From: CBDCVA01 sp965222935 [NCBI: Candidatus Latescibacterota bacterium]
GTDB lineage: Bacteria > Latescibacterota > CBDCVA01
Assembly (NCBI GenBank): GCA_965222935.1
Contig: CBDCVA010000002.1
Coordinates: 2,170,001-2,234,000, forward strand
DNA: 64,000 nucleotides
Reading direction: 5' to 3'
The position numbers and the translations under genes were made by a program. A model generated the notes under the pieces. It saw only the letters and a program-made list of their open reading frames with translations, ran no database searches and had not been told where the DNA came from. The first letter of the stretch is position 1, and every line of letters starts with the position of its first letter. This document shows, piece after piece, positions 18,068 to 26,753 of the stretch.

Positions 18068-18396
18068 TGGATTCGTTTTGCGATTGCGCTCCTGCAGTAA
18101 GCTTTGGGCGTCGCCACACGGTTGAAGTGCCGGACGGTCGGATCGTACGTGCCGAGGCTGGCGTACGCCCCCATCGGTTGCCGGGTTCACTGGACAGTTA
18201 GCTTCGGGCGTCTACTCCGTCCACGCAACGACCCGAACCGGGGCGGTCACGCGGCCCCGCTCTTTCTCAAGGCATCTCTTACCGTCAACTCTCTTGCGCG
18301 GGGGGGCTTCCCGCGGTACGCTCAAGTGGTGAACCGGCGCAGCATGACGGCGCGCGCCCGACGGAGCGGATGGTGCAGCACGGGAGAGGCGTTCAG
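18068..18396 (+). promoter_or_regulatory. intergenic region with promoter candidate for the corrinoid/fhs pair
   Basis: 329 bp without a convincing gene. A promoter-like pair, TTGCGC (18294-18299) and TACGCT (18317-18322) with a 17 bp spacer, lies 75 bp before the corrinoid-protein ATG. Two imperfect direct repeats 100 bp apart (18095-18113 and 18195-18215) share CAGT, AGCTT and GGGCGTC. A related string lies at 14739-14760, upstream of the oxidoreductase pair. No cobalamin or THF riboswitch consensus was recognised. Confidence 0.35.
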
Positions 18397-19044
18397 ATGG
18401 CTAGCTTGGAAGCCATTGGGCGAGCGGTCATCGCGGGGCACAAACAGGAGGCCGTCGAGCTAACCGAGGCCGCTCTATCTGAAGGAACGGCACCCATGGA
18501 CGTTGTCGTCCGGGGGCTGATCCCCGGGATGGAGAAGGTGGGCGAACGATTCCAGCGCAACGAGTTCTTCGTCCCCAACCTGATCATCTCCGCGCGCGCG
18601 ATGAAAGCGGCTATGGAGATCGTCCGCCCACTCATCACCGAGGGCGAGATCGCCTACAAGGGCTGCGCGGTCGCCGGGACGATCCGGGGTGATCTGCACG
18701 ACATCGGCAAGAACCTCGTCTGTATGATGATGGAGGGAGCGGGCTTCGAGGTCCACGACCTGGGCGTCGATGTCCCCACTGAGCAGTTCGTGCAGGCGGC
18801 TCGCGATAGGGATGCCGATCTGGTCCTGATCTCGGCCTTGCTCACTACGACGATGACCGGTGTACGCGACGTCATCGAGCTGCTCGAGCGGGAGGGCATG
18901 CGAGAGCGCGTGAAGGTATTGGTCGGTGGTGCGCCCATCACGCAGGCCTTCGCCGCCGATGTCGGAGCCGACGGCTTCGCAGCCGACGCTGGGGGCGCGG
19001 TGGTCGTGGCGCATCGGCTCCTCGGCGAACAGGACAGGTCCTGA
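18397..19044 (+). CDS. B12-binding corrinoid protein (methyltransferase cognate corrinoid protein, MtbC/MtxC-like)
   Basis: 215-residue methyl-carrier protein with an N-terminal helical cap (about residues 5-85) and a C-terminal cobalamin-binding Rossmann-like domain. The DLHDIGKN signature supplies the lower-axial histidine, followed by the conserved VDVPTEQF, LLTTTM and VGGAPIT segments. Such proteins shuttle methyl groups between a substrate methyltransferase and a THF- or CoM-dependent methyltransferase. The start is ATG 18397 (MASLEA) behind GGGAGAGG. It is followed after 3 bp by formate-THF ligase, linking it to one-carbon metabolism. No MttB- or MtaB-type methyltransferase is nearby. 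Confidence 0.88.
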   Translation: MASLEAIGRAVIAGHKQEAVELTEAALSEGTAPMDVVVRGLIPGMEKVGERFQRNEFFVPNLIISARAMKAAMEIVRPLITEGEIAYKGCAVAGTIRGDLHDIGKNLVCMMMEGAGFEVHDLGVDVPTEQFVQAARDRDADLVLISALLTTTMTGVRDVIELLEREGMRERVKVLVGGAPITQAFAADVGADGFAADAGGAVVVAHRLLGEQDRS

Positions 19045-19047
19045 GCT

Positions 19048-20796
19048 GTGGCCGTGAATCCGGAGGCTTCGCCCGTCACCCCGTCATCGAAGCTCAAGCC
19101 GCCCTTACCGGAAGAGCTCGAAGCGGTAGCGGAGTCCATCCGGCCCATCGGGGAGATCGCAGGCTGTCTGGGGCTCGGCGAGGACGATCTGGAGCCTTAC
19201 GGCCGCTACATGGCCAAGGTTCACCTGGACGTGGCGGACCGCCTGGCCGACCGTCCCGACGCGAAGTTCATCGCTGTAACGGCCATCACGCCCACACCCT
19301 TGGGCGAGGGTAAGACGGTCACGACCATCGGCCTGGCGCAGGGCCTGGCGCACATTGGATGCGAAGTGATCGCCTGCATCCGGCAGCCCTCGCTGGGGCC
19401 GACCTTTGGCATCAAGGGGGGTGCGGCGGGCGGCGGTCGGGCGAAAGTAGTCCCCATCGAGGGTATCAACCTGCACCTCACCGGCGACATGCACGCGGTG
19501 AGCATCGCCCACAACCTCCTCGCCGCGGCGATCGACGCGCACATCCACCACGGCAACCGGCTAGGCATCGACCCGGCACGCGTAAGCTGGCCTCGGACGG
19601 TGGACGTCAACGATCGGGCCCTGCGCGAGGTGGTCATCGGCCTGGGTGGCAGGACGAACGGCCAACCGCGCGAGACCGGCTTCGTCATCACCGCCGCCTC
19701 CGAGGTCATGGCGGTCCTGGCCCTGGCGACGGACTTGGCCGACCTGCGCCAGCGGCTGGGCCGGATCATCGTCGCGGCAACGCGCAAGGGTGAGCCCATC
19801 ACGGCTGAAGACCTGGACATCGCGGGCGCGATGGCGGCGTTGTTGCGCGACGCGCTGATGCCGACGCTGATGCAGACCGGCGAGGGCGCGCCCATCTTCG
19901 TTCACACGGGTCCGTTCGCCAATATCGCTCACGGCAATTCCTCAGTCGTCGCCGACCGGATCGCCTCGAAGCTGGCCGATTACGTGGTGACCGAGAGCGG
20001 CTTCGGTGCCGATTGCGGCATGGAGAAGCTCTTCAACATCAAGTGCCGCGTCTCGGGGCTGGTGCCCGACTGCGTCGTGGTCGTGGCGACGGTGCGGGCC
20101 CTCAAGGTCCACGGCATCGTGGGTCACGTGGTGCCCGGCAAGCCGTTACCCTCCGAGCTTCAGATCGAGGATCTGGACGCCCTGGCGGAGGGCTCTGCCA
20201 ACCTGCGCTATCACGTCCAGCTCGCGCGGAGTTTCGGGGTGCCCGTGGTGGTGGCGATTAACCGTTTCCCTACCGACACCGCAGCGGAGATCGCCCTCGT
20301 GGTGCGCGAGGCCGAGGCTGCCGGCGCGGAGGCTGCCGTGGTCTCCGAGGTGTTCACGAAAGGCGGCGAGGGCGCGGCGGAGTTGGCGGGGGCGGTGACT
20401 GCGGCTTGCCAGGAGCCGAGTCAGTTCGAATGCCTCTACCCGCTAGAGGCGCCCATCCGGGAGAAGATCCACTCCATCGTGACCCGGGTTTATAACGCTG
20501 AGGAGGCGGAATACTCGCCGCTGGCGGAGCGGCAGATCCGGCGCTGCACGAAGCTCGGCTACGATCGGTTGCCGGTCTGCATGGCCAAGACCCAGTACTC
20601 CATCAGTCACGACCGCGATTGGAAAGGGGTGCCCAGCTACTACAACATGCCCATCCGGGAGGTCCATGTCTCGGCGGGGGCTGGCTTCCTGTATGCCCTG
20701 TGCGGTGACATTCTGACGATGCCCGGTTTGCCCAGGCGCCCGGCTTACGAAGGCGTGGACCTTGACGCGGCGGACCGCATTCGCGGGCTTTTCTGA
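19048..20796 (+). CDS. fhs: formate--tetrahydrofolate ligase
   Basis: ATP-dependent formation of 10-formyl-THF from formate and THF, a cytosolic one-carbon entry step. 582 residues, about 25 longer than typical, mostly from an N-terminal extension. The P-loop-like motif TPLGEGKTVTTIGLAQG, the FGIKGGAAGGG block and the GADCGMEKLFNIKCR segment are characteristic. The start is GTG 19048, only 3 bp after the corrinoid gene stop, with AGGACAGG upstream; a second GTG lies 6 bp later. Pairing with a corrinoid protein suggests methyl-group or C1 assimilation. Confidence 0.93.
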   Translation: MAVNPEASPVTPSSKLKPPLPEELEAVAESIRPIGEIAGCLGLGEDDLEPYGRYMAKVHLDVADRLADRPDAKFIAVTAITPTPLGEGKTVTTIGLAQGLAHIGCEVIACIRQPSLGPTFGIKGGAAGGGRAKVVPIEGINLHLTGDMHAVSIAHNLLAAAIDAHIHHGNRLGIDPARVSWPRTVDVNDRALREVVIGLGGRTNGQPRETGFVITAASEVMAVLALATDLADLRQRLGRIIVAATRKGEPITAEDLDIAGAMAALLRDALMPTLMQTGEGAPIFVHTGPFANIAHGNSSVVADRIASKLADYVVTESGFGADCGMEKLFNIKCRVSGLVPDCVVVVATVRALKVHGIVGHVVPGKPLPSELQIEDLDALAEGSANLRYHVQLARSFGVPVVVAINRFPTDTAAEIALVVREAEAAGAEAAVVSEVFTKGGEGAAELAGAVTAACQEPSQFECLYPLEAPIREKIHSIVTRVYNAEEAEYSPLAERQIRRCTKLGYDRLPVCMAKTQYSISHDRDWKGVPSYYNMPIREVHVSAGAGFLYALCGDILTMPGLPRRPAYEGVDLDAADRIRGLF

Positions 20797-20825
20797 AGTC
20801 GGAGGAGCCGCCGGACATCCGCCGC

Positions 20826-21602
20826 ATGGGCCGACCGCGATGGCGAAAAACGCTCACGTCATCACTGCTTCTCTTGACAGCATGCAATTCGTCTCTCGGG
20901 CCGACACAGACTCTGAACAGGTTTGTCGGCGATTTCGAGACAGGAGACTTCTCTGGTTGGGGGAAGGAACTCGCACGACACGATTCAGCGGTCATCGTCA
21001 CGCACCCAGTACGTCGTGGGAAATATGCCGTTAGATTTATCTTACATCCGGGGGATCACGTACGCGGCGGGAATCGTGCGGAGATCTGGTACAGAAACCG
21101 CGACCCCCACGAGAGTGACGTGTACTATGGATGGAGCTTTATGATTGCCGAGGATTACGTCGAAAGCGACAAATGGCAGTTGTTCGTCCAATTTCACGAT
21201 CAACCGGATTCGGTAAAAGGCGAAACATGGGCAACGCGCCATGCTCCTTTTCCTCCTCTTGCCATGGTTTACCACGCTGGAGCTCTGGGCATCAATTTAG
21301 GCTCTATACGAGACGGTAATAGACGTATAACAACATTTACCTGTGTCAAAGGCGAGTGGATAGATATGGTCTTTCACATCAAATGGTCACTTGATGATGG
21401 CTATGTTGAAGCGTGGAAGAATGGGATGCATGTCACACCGTTCAACGGCAAAGATCACAAGGTTCACGGGTCAACCGTTTACAATAAGGTCGGGAGGTAT
21501 CTGAAGATCGGCCTCTATAGGTCTTCGAGCATCACGACGACCAACGTTGTGTATTTTGATGAAATCAGAATTGGTGAATCGTACGCAGAAGTTGCACCAT
21601 GA
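20826..21602 (+). CDS. polysaccharide lyase-like lipoprotein (heparin lyase I / PL20-type fold)
   Basis: 258 residues. The N-terminus has basic residues, a hydrophobic stretch and LLTAC, a good lipobox with the modified cysteine near residue 20, so the mature protein is probably anchored in a membrane. The body has the beta-jelly-roll look of the polysaccharide lyase group: GNRAEIWY, YYGWSFMI, KWQLFVQFHDQ, WIDMVFHIKWS, GYVEAWKNG, YLKIGLYRS. The predicted role is cleavage of an acidic polysaccharide by beta-elimination. Its base composition is visibly more AT-rich than the flanking genes, pointing to transfer. It converges with a truncated gene start at 21725. Confidence 0.72.
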   Translation: MGRPRWRKTLTSSLLLLTACNSSLGPTQTLNRFVGDFETGDFSGWGKELARHDSAVIVTHPVRRGKYAVRFILHPGDHVRGGNRAEIWYRNRDPHESDVYYGWSFMIAEDYVESDKWQLFVQFHDQPDSVKGETWATRHAPFPPLAMVYHAGALGINLGSIRDGNRRITTFTCVKGEWIDMVFHIKWSLDDGYVEAWKNGMHVTPFNGKDHKVHGSTVYNKVGRYLKIGLYRSSSITTTNVVYFDEIRIGESYAEVAP

Positions 21603-21725
21603 GTGTTGTTTCGGAAGAAATTGCTGGTGCGATGTTACCTTTAACGCAGCGAGCGTTCGAGAAAGACCTATGCTTGACCCTAGCGCGACAAGCGTCAGCA
21701 GGATCGTGAATCGATGTCTCCTCAT
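21603..21725 (-). pseudogene. truncated gene start: signal-peptide fragment
   Basis: Behind GAGGAG and overlapping the region just after the stop of the upstream gene, ATG 21725 opens a frame beginning MRRHRF, then a hydrophobic stretch (ILLTLVALGSSIGL) typical of a signal peptide. Beyond about 21600 the same frame runs antisense through the 3' end of the lyase gene and loses protein-like character before stopping at 21471. The simplest reading is the 5' remnant of an exported-protein gene whose body was lost when the AT-rich lyase segment arrived. It could instead be a short peptide gene. Confidence 0.35.
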
Positions 21726-21726
21726 T

Positions 21727-22500
21727 TCACTCCTCCTCGTCTGGATGGGCAAATGTCTGCTTCAAGGCGCCCCATGAGGTTTCCCTGACCACGGTATATG
21801 GGTATCGAAAAGTCTCTGGGTCGCGCTCCTCGCCGTTTATCGTCGCCGAGCGAAGGAGCAGGTGATGAATCAAATGGTACTCGTCGTTAGAAGAGTGTTC
21901 GTTTGCGTGCATCCCCTTCACGCTAAGCGTTTCTATACCAAGGCCACGGGTAAAGCGCATGTGTCGCCTTTCAAAGTAGTAGGGTGGGTAAATCGGGTAG
22001 CCATCCGAATTGACGAACGTCTCGGGGATATCTCGATCATGCCCCCGAAATTCAAAGACCATAGTTCTGTAACTTCTGTAACGCTCATCCACTACTACCA
22101 GCGTATCTGATTCCGTCTTGGGAATAGGGTATGAGTACCCACCGGACTTGAACTGGTATAGCGCGATATCTCCCTCCCGTCCTCGAAATACCAGAGTATC
22201 GCCGTCGAACCGCACTTTTTGACCCGCTGGAAAGAAGGAGAGTACAGGAGGATCTTCGTAGGGCATGGGACTGAAGACGTAATAGGTATGCCCCTCGATG
22301 TCTTCCGTGTGCGTAATACGAATGGTTACATCATCAATATAAAAATCGTCTCCCGTCTCAAAATTGAGATAGTCATGCAAGTATCTCCAACTGTTGCCCA
22401 CCGCCAGCGGCAGCATTTGGTCAACAGTTGCCACCGGCTCCTGGGCTTCAGCCCATGACGCAGCCCACAGCCCCATGATCAAGACGGCTACAGTTTTCAT
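21727..22500 (-). CDS. exported hypothetical protein with C-terminal SWGxxKQxF motif
   Basis: 257 residues from ATG 22500; ATG 22503 is an alternative, and AGGAGG lies just upstream of both. The N-terminus MKTVAVLIMGLWAASWAEAQ is a clear signal peptide. The mature part begins with LPLAVGNSWRY, a motif of secreted beta-rich proteins, followed by aromatic-rich strands (YYVFSPMPYEDPP, YPIYPPYYFERR). The C-terminus carries ETSWGALKQTF, strikingly like the last residues of the CBM9-like protein at 49690-50595. The gene lies in the AT-rich patch. Function unknown; I suggest an extracellular binding or structural role. Confidence 0.7.
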   Translation of the reverse strand: MKTVAVLIMGLWAASWAEAQEPVATVDQMLPLAVGNSWRYLHDYLNFETGDDFYIDDVTIRITHTEDIEGHTYYVFSPMPYEDPPVLSFFPAGQKVRFDGDTLVFRGREGDIALYQFKSGGYSYPIPKTESDTLVVVDERYRSYRTMVFEFRGHDRDIPETFVNSDGYPIYPPYYFERRHMRFTRGLGIETLSVKGMHANEHSSNDEYHLIHHLLLRSATINGEERDPETFRYPYTVVRETSWGALKQTFAHPDEEE

Positions 22501-22683
22501 CATCCGCCTCCTATGGGTTCGGGTAGGCTCGACCAACTTAAGTCCATCCTCGCGTTCCAGCTATTCTCCACCGCCAGCGGACGGGCCGCCTAAGCTGAGT
22601 GCGGTGTGAACTGCATCCTATCTCGGTCATGGCACGACCTCCTTTAAGGGCGGAGAGCGAACGATTAGTGGGAGCGCCGGCGG

Positions 22684-23376
22684 TCAAGGTCTCCAGGTCC
22701 AGGCGAAATTCACCTGATAGCGCACCAGACCGGCAGGAGGCTCGAAGAGCGTCTGGAACTCGGCCACGAGGCCCGGCGGCACCTCCGAAGGCTCGCCGGC
22801 TATCGTCTCGCGCTGGAGCAATTGTTTCTCCCTGTCGTAGAGCAGGAGCTCCACGATGATCCCGGCCATCGTCCGCTCGCTCGTATTGCGGACTGCGCCG
22901 CGCATCTCGTAGAAGTACCGGTCCGTCGCCAGTCGCCCGAGCTCGAAGGCGAGCACCTTGATGTTCGGCTTGAGCTTCTTGCCCGCGAGCTTCTTGCTCA
23001 GCCTCAGGATCGGCCCGGAGGCCGAGCCGCGCTCAGCGACGGACGCTGGAGACGTCGCGAAGAGCTCCGCGACCCGCTGCCCCGTGTCCTCGAGGACGAG
23101 GGCGCCGGCGTCGACCCACCCGACGACCGCCACGCGGGACCAGCCGTCCCGGGTTTCGAGCACGCGCACCCGGGTCCCGCGCCACACGAGCCCCAGGCTC
23201 GTATCGCTGGAAGCGTCCGCGTGATTGGCCCGAAGCTCGACGTAGGGTCTGCCTGCCTGGGGTTGGATGAGCCCGACGGATGTCCGGGCGGGCTCCTCGG
23301 CCACGGAGGGCGTCGCCGCCAGCATCAAAGCTCCAGCGGCGAACCCCGGTTGCCAGCGCACTCGCGGTCGCATCAT
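22684..23376 (-). CDS. exported protein with bacterial SH3-like domain
   Basis: 230 residues. The N-terminal signal peptide has hydrophobic core GFAAGALMLAATPSVA. Residues about 40-85 (a YVELRANHADASSDT-type strand, then WRGTRVRVLETRDGWSRVAV, then GWVDAGALV) match the pattern of bacterial SH3 domains (SH3b/YgiM-like) that bind peptidoglycan or mediate adhesion. The C-terminal half has FYEMRGAVRNTSERTMAGIIVELLLYD, the pattern of FxLyD-like beta-sandwich domains in exported proteins. GGAGAGGGG precedes tandem ATGs at 23376 and 23373. Confidence 0.68.
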   Translation of the reverse strand: MMRPRVRWQPGFAAGALMLAATPSVAEEPARTSVGLIQPQAGRPYVELRANHADASSDTSLGLVWRGTRVRVLETRDGWSRVAVVGWVDAGALVLEDTGQRVAELFATSPASVAERGSASGPILRLSKKLAGKKLKPNIKVLAFELGRLATDRYFYEMRGAVRNTSERTMAGIIVELLLYDREKQLLQRETIAGEPSEVPPGLVAEFQTLFEPPAGLVRYQVNFAWTWRP

Positions 23377-23531
23377 ATCCCCTCTCCTCCACCTGGTGTC
23401 GCACGAGCCCGCAGGCTCCGGCGGGCGAACTGTGGGTCGAAAGCTAGGCGCCGCCCCGAACCCCGCGCACTGGGTCTCCCGAAGGTATCGTTCACCCTTC
23501 GATGCTTTGGCGGGCTCGGGTCGACTGTGGG

Positions 23532-24347
23532 CTACTCGCCAAGGCCCTCGGGCGGGCCGCTCTGACGCTCGAGGGCCTCCGTGATATGCCTGACGTTCTG
23601 GCGCAAACCGTCCAGATTGGGGTTAACGGCCAGCGCGCGGCGGAAAGCGTCGAGCGCGTGGACCAACTCGCCCTTGCGCATGTAGCACTGACCCATCCCT
23701 CCCAGGGCGCCGAAGTGACGGGGGTTGTGCTCGATGGTGCGAAGGCAGTCGGCGATCGAGCGATCCCACTCGCCCAGGAGGAAGTGGGCGATCGCCCGCT
23801 GGTTGTACCCCTCGGCGAAGGTCGGTGCGCGGGCGACCACCCCGTCGAGCAAAGCGATGGCCTCGGCGTATGCGCCGTCGCGTGTCCGCTCGACCGCGTT
23901 CCGGAACTGCGCATCCACTTCGGAGTCGCCCGAACGGAACCACACCTGCCACAGCGCCGCTTCCGCCATCCGCCGGACGGTGGGATCGGAAGCGCGAAGG
24001 GTGTCCACTAACGGCTCCACGGCGTCCATGTCGCCGATGAGCCCCAACCCCAGGACCGTCGCCCGCACCGTCGGGCGGTGCTCACTCTCCAATAGCGCGA
24101 CCAGTGAATCCTGCGGGTACTCGGCGCGCAGATGTTCGGCCAACCCCGAGGGATCCCCCTCGGCGAGAAAGCGCTTGACGGTTGCCGCTAGGGGCGAGGG
24201 CGCACGGGATTCATCGTTCATGACTGTGTCGATTCCGCTGGAAAGCAGCAGCGCGCCATTCGATACCGATACCCGATCCCCGCGCACCGCGCTGGTGAAC
24301 ACGAACACCAGCACGCTGCACACGATCTTTGCTTTGAGCCATCCCAT
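23532..24347 (-). CDS. exported HEAT/TPR-repeat protein
   Basis: 271 residues beginning with a short hydrophobic leader (AKIVCSVLVFVFTSAV) that may be a signal peptide. Residues about 60-130 resemble HEAT-type repeats (LVALLESEHRPTVRATVLGLGLIGD, then VEPLVDTLRASDPTVRRMAEAAL). Residues about 150-255 form three TPR units (FAEGYNQRAIAHFLLGEWDR, FGALGGMGQCYMRKGELVHA and flanking helices). It likely mediates protein-protein interaction in the envelope; no partner is encoded nearby. It is on the same strand as the SH3-like gene, with a 155 bp gap. Confidence 0.75.
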   Translation of the reverse strand: MGWLKAKIVCSVLVFVFTSAVRGDRVSVSNGALLLSSGIDTVMNDESRAPSPLAATVKRFLAEGDPSGLAEHLRAEYPQDSLVALLESEHRPTVRATVLGLGLIGDMDAVEPLVDTLRASDPTVRRMAEAALWQVWFRSGDSEVDAQFRNAVERTRDGAYAEAIALLDGVVARAPTFAEGYNQRAIAHFLLGEWDRSIADCLRTIEHNPRHFGALGGMGQCYMRKGELVHALDAFRRALAVNPNLDGLRQNVRHITEALERQSGPPEGLGE

Positions 24348-24689
24348 GACCGCGTCGGGCGCGCTGACGCCGGCAAAGCTTACCCCTTGTACCTATACAG
24401 GATAAGGGCGGGCACCACGTGCGTCAAGGTGGGCCAAGGCGGAGGGGTCGGGGGGTTGCATTTTAGGGTGTGATCCCCATAATTTTGTCTTGGAGAGTCT
24501 TGCGCTAGCCCGGCAGTTCATGGTGGCCAGGGGCGCCGGTTTCTGAGTCCATCGCCGTTATCCGCGTGGCCGGTAGGTCATCTTGGGCCTGCGCCGCGTC
24601 ATGCACGGTTGACACGCCCCCCGACGCCGGGTATAGTAGGTCCAACGGACGCAGGTGGTGACAGCCTGAAAGTGGATGGAGGGGGGCCG
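24348..24689 (+). promoter_or_regulatory. intergenic region with strong sigma70-type promoter for the 24690 PhyH gene
   Basis: 342 bp between divergent genes. TTGACA at 24609-24614 and TATAGT at 24632-24637 with exactly 17 bp between them is the best -35/-10 match in the window. Transcription would begin near 24644, giving a leader of about 45 nt that contains the GGAGGGGGGCCG ribosome site. The rest (24348-24608) shows no gene or clear repeat; the upstream 100 bp is comparatively AT-rich. Confidence 0.65.
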
Positions 24690-25589
24690 ATGGCCAAGCT
24701 GACGGATGCGCAGATTGCTGACTTCCACGAGAACGGATTCGTAGTCGTTGAAGGTGCCGTGGCCCAGGAGGTCGAGACGCTCAACGCCGCGTACGCGCAA
24801 TTCGTTGACGAGAAGGCGAAGGAGCTTCATGCGGCGGGCGAGTTGAGCGATACCTACGCGGATTTGCCCCACGAGACGCGCCTGGCTGCCATCAGCAGGG
24901 AAACGATGGCGGTTTACGAGCAACTCGACGTGCCCGGTTTCATGCCGAGGGAGCTCTTCGATCTTTTGAGATGTGATGCCATCATGGATATTGCCGAATC
25001 GCTCATCGGACCCGAGGTGGAGTGCAACCCCTGCCTGCACTTGCGGGCGAAACTCCCCGAGGGCGCGTCCTCCGGGAAGAGCCTTGCGGAGGTCCCGTGG
25101 CATCAGGATGCCGCCGTGCTGCTGCCCGAAGCGGACGACACCCTGGTGCTCACGACATGGATCGCCCTGGTGGACGTGTCGAAAGAGAACGGCACGCTGG
25201 AGGTCCTCAGGGGTAGCCACAGGAATCCGATCTTGCACCACCACATTGGCAATGGAGGCATTCAGACGGCCCACCACTTGGTGCCCGAGGGCGATGCGGT
25301 CCCGTACGAGATGCCGGCTGGAAGCGTGGGCGTGCAACACTGCCACACGCTCCATCGCTCGGGCCACAACGCGTCGGGCAACACGGTGCGCTGGTCCATC
25401 GACGTGCGGTACAACGACGCCCGCAAGCCGCACGGCCGCCCCGCACTGCCGAGCTTCCTGTTTCGGAGCCGGGAGCGGCCGCAGGATGTCGTGACGGATC
25501 ACGGCCACTGGGTTGAGCGATGGCGCACGAAGGCCGCCACGCGCGATGCGTCATCTTCCTATCGCGAGGAATTTCGGGTCAACGCGTAG
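24690..25589 (+). CDS. phytanoyl-CoA dioxygenase (PhyH) family protein
   Basis: 299-residue Fe(II)/2-oxoglutarate oxygenase. The canonical HxD is present in PWHQDAAVLL, LRGSHR follows about 38 residues later, and the distal histidine with arginine is in HTLHRSGHNASGNTVRWS. The start is ATG 24690 (MAKLTD) with a G-rich ribosome site; the frame further upstream runs through the promoter. Own strong promoter. The next gene downstream encodes a D-2-hydroxyacid dehydrogenase after a 73 bp gap. Substrate unknown. Confidence 0.9.
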   Translation: MAKLTDAQIADFHENGFVVVEGAVAQEVETLNAAYAQFVDEKAKELHAAGELSDTYADLPHETRLAAISRETMAVYEQLDVPGFMPRELFDLLRCDAIMDIAESLIGPEVECNPCLHLRAKLPEGASSGKSLAEVPWHQDAAVLLPEADDTLVLTTWIALVDVSKENGTLEVLRGSHRNPILHHHIGNGGIQTAHHLVPEGDAVPYEMPAGSVGVQHCHTLHRSGHNASGNTVRWSIDVRYNDARKPHGRPALPSFLFRSRERPQDVVTDHGHWVERWRTKAATRDASSSYREEFRVNA

Positions 25590-25662
25590 GCTTTTCCCTC
25601 ACGGGCGCCGTCTTCGGGGCGGTGAGCGCCTGCTTGGGCGCTAGGGCGTGGGTTGGGGGTGT

Positions 25663-26688
25663 ATGCCGGATGGCTTGCCGGGAGTGCCTTTGAACGTCCT
25701 CTTTCTCGGGGCGATCATGCAGCAGCGGGCCGAGGATATTTCCCGCCTGATGACGGCTCCCGCTCAGTTCAGCGTAGTCCCCACATACGACGATGCGGCC
25801 GTCGGGCGTGTCGTTGGGGATGCTGACGTCGTGGTGACAAGCCGCTTCACGCCTCCGATGGGGCGGATGGCCGGGCGGCTGAGGCTGCTGCACGTTTCCG
25901 GCGCGGGCTACGATAAGATCCACCCCGAGAGCGTCCCCGAAGGCGCGGTGGTCGCCAATTGCTACGAGCACCACGACGGCATGGCCGAGTGGGTCTTGAT
26001 GATGGCCCTGGCGCTGTCGCGTCGGCTCATCGAGGCTCATGGCCGGGTTCGACGGGGTGACTGGAGCCTGGGGTCCCTGGGAGGCTACGCCCCCTATCCT
26101 GAGTTGGGCGGCCGGACCTTGGGCATCATCGGACTGGGGCGCGTGGGGAAGGCTGTGGCGCGGCTGGCTGGCGCGTTCGGGATGCGTCGCGTTGCGATGG
26201 AGGTCTTGCCGGTCTCATCCGAGGCCCAGCGTGGGTTGGGACTGGATGTCGTCGTCGGCCCGGAGGGACTCGACCGTATCCTGCGCGAATCGGATTTCGT
26301 GACGCTCGCCGTTCCGCTTCTGCCCTCGACGCGCGGCCTCATCGACGCATCGAAGCTGCGGCTCATGAAGCCGACGGCGTACCTCATCAACCCGGCGCGG
26401 GCCGAGATCGTCGAGGAGCGCGCACTCTACGAGACGCTGCGTAACGGCAGCATCGCGGGAGCCGCGCTCGACCCGTGGTATCGCTACCCGAAGGCCGACG
26501 AATCCGCTGCGCCTTCGGACTATCCGTTCGGCGAACTGGATAACGTGATCATGACGCCCCATGTTGCGGGTTACACCGACCTCACGATGGAACGCAGGTC
26601 GCGGGTCATTGCCGCCAACGTGGATCGCGTGGCTCGTGGGGATCCCATTCCCGATGAGTACCTGGTGCGCCACCTCTCGCGAGGGTGA
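25663..26688 (+). CDS. D-2-hydroxyacid dehydrogenase family protein
   Basis: 341 residues. NAD-linked interconversion of 2-hydroxy and 2-keto acids is expected. The nucleotide-binding motif is LGIIGLGRVGKAVARL. The catalytic arginine is probably that of INPARAEIV and the histidine that of MTPHVAGYTD. The usual glutamate in the LDVFExEP stretch is replaced by a longer, proline- and tyrosine-rich loop (LDPWYRYPKADE), so activity is not certain. The start is uncertain: ATG 25663 or 25648, both behind G-rich sequence. The stop overlaps the upstream part of the next frame, but that gene's real start is at 26754. Confidence 0.82.
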   Translation: MPDGLPGVPLNVLFLGAIMQQRAEDISRLMTAPAQFSVVPTYDDAAVGRVVGDADVVVTSRFTPPMGRMAGRLRLLHVSGAGYDKIHPESVPEGAVVANCYEHHDGMAEWVLMMALALSRRLIEAHGRVRRGDWSLGSLGGYAPYPELGGRTLGIIGLGRVGKAVARLAGAFGMRRVAMEVLPVSSEAQRGLGLDVVVGPEGLDRILRESDFVTLAVPLLPSTRGLIDASKLRLMKPTAYLINPARAEIVEERALYETLRNGSIAGAALDPWYRYPKADESAAPSDYPFGELDNVIMTPHVAGYTDLTMERRSRVIAANVDRVARGDPIPDEYLVRHLSRG

Positions 26689-26753
26689 GCGAGTGTAGAC
26701 GGGGCTTCGGGCGCAAGTTTCCACTGTCGCGATGTGAACTGGAGAGGCCGCGA

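Noticed and set aside
18068-18396. Possible cobalamin or THF riboswitch upstream of the corrinoid/fhs genes
   Set aside because: I looked for the conserved B12-box-like and THF motif strings and did not find them.
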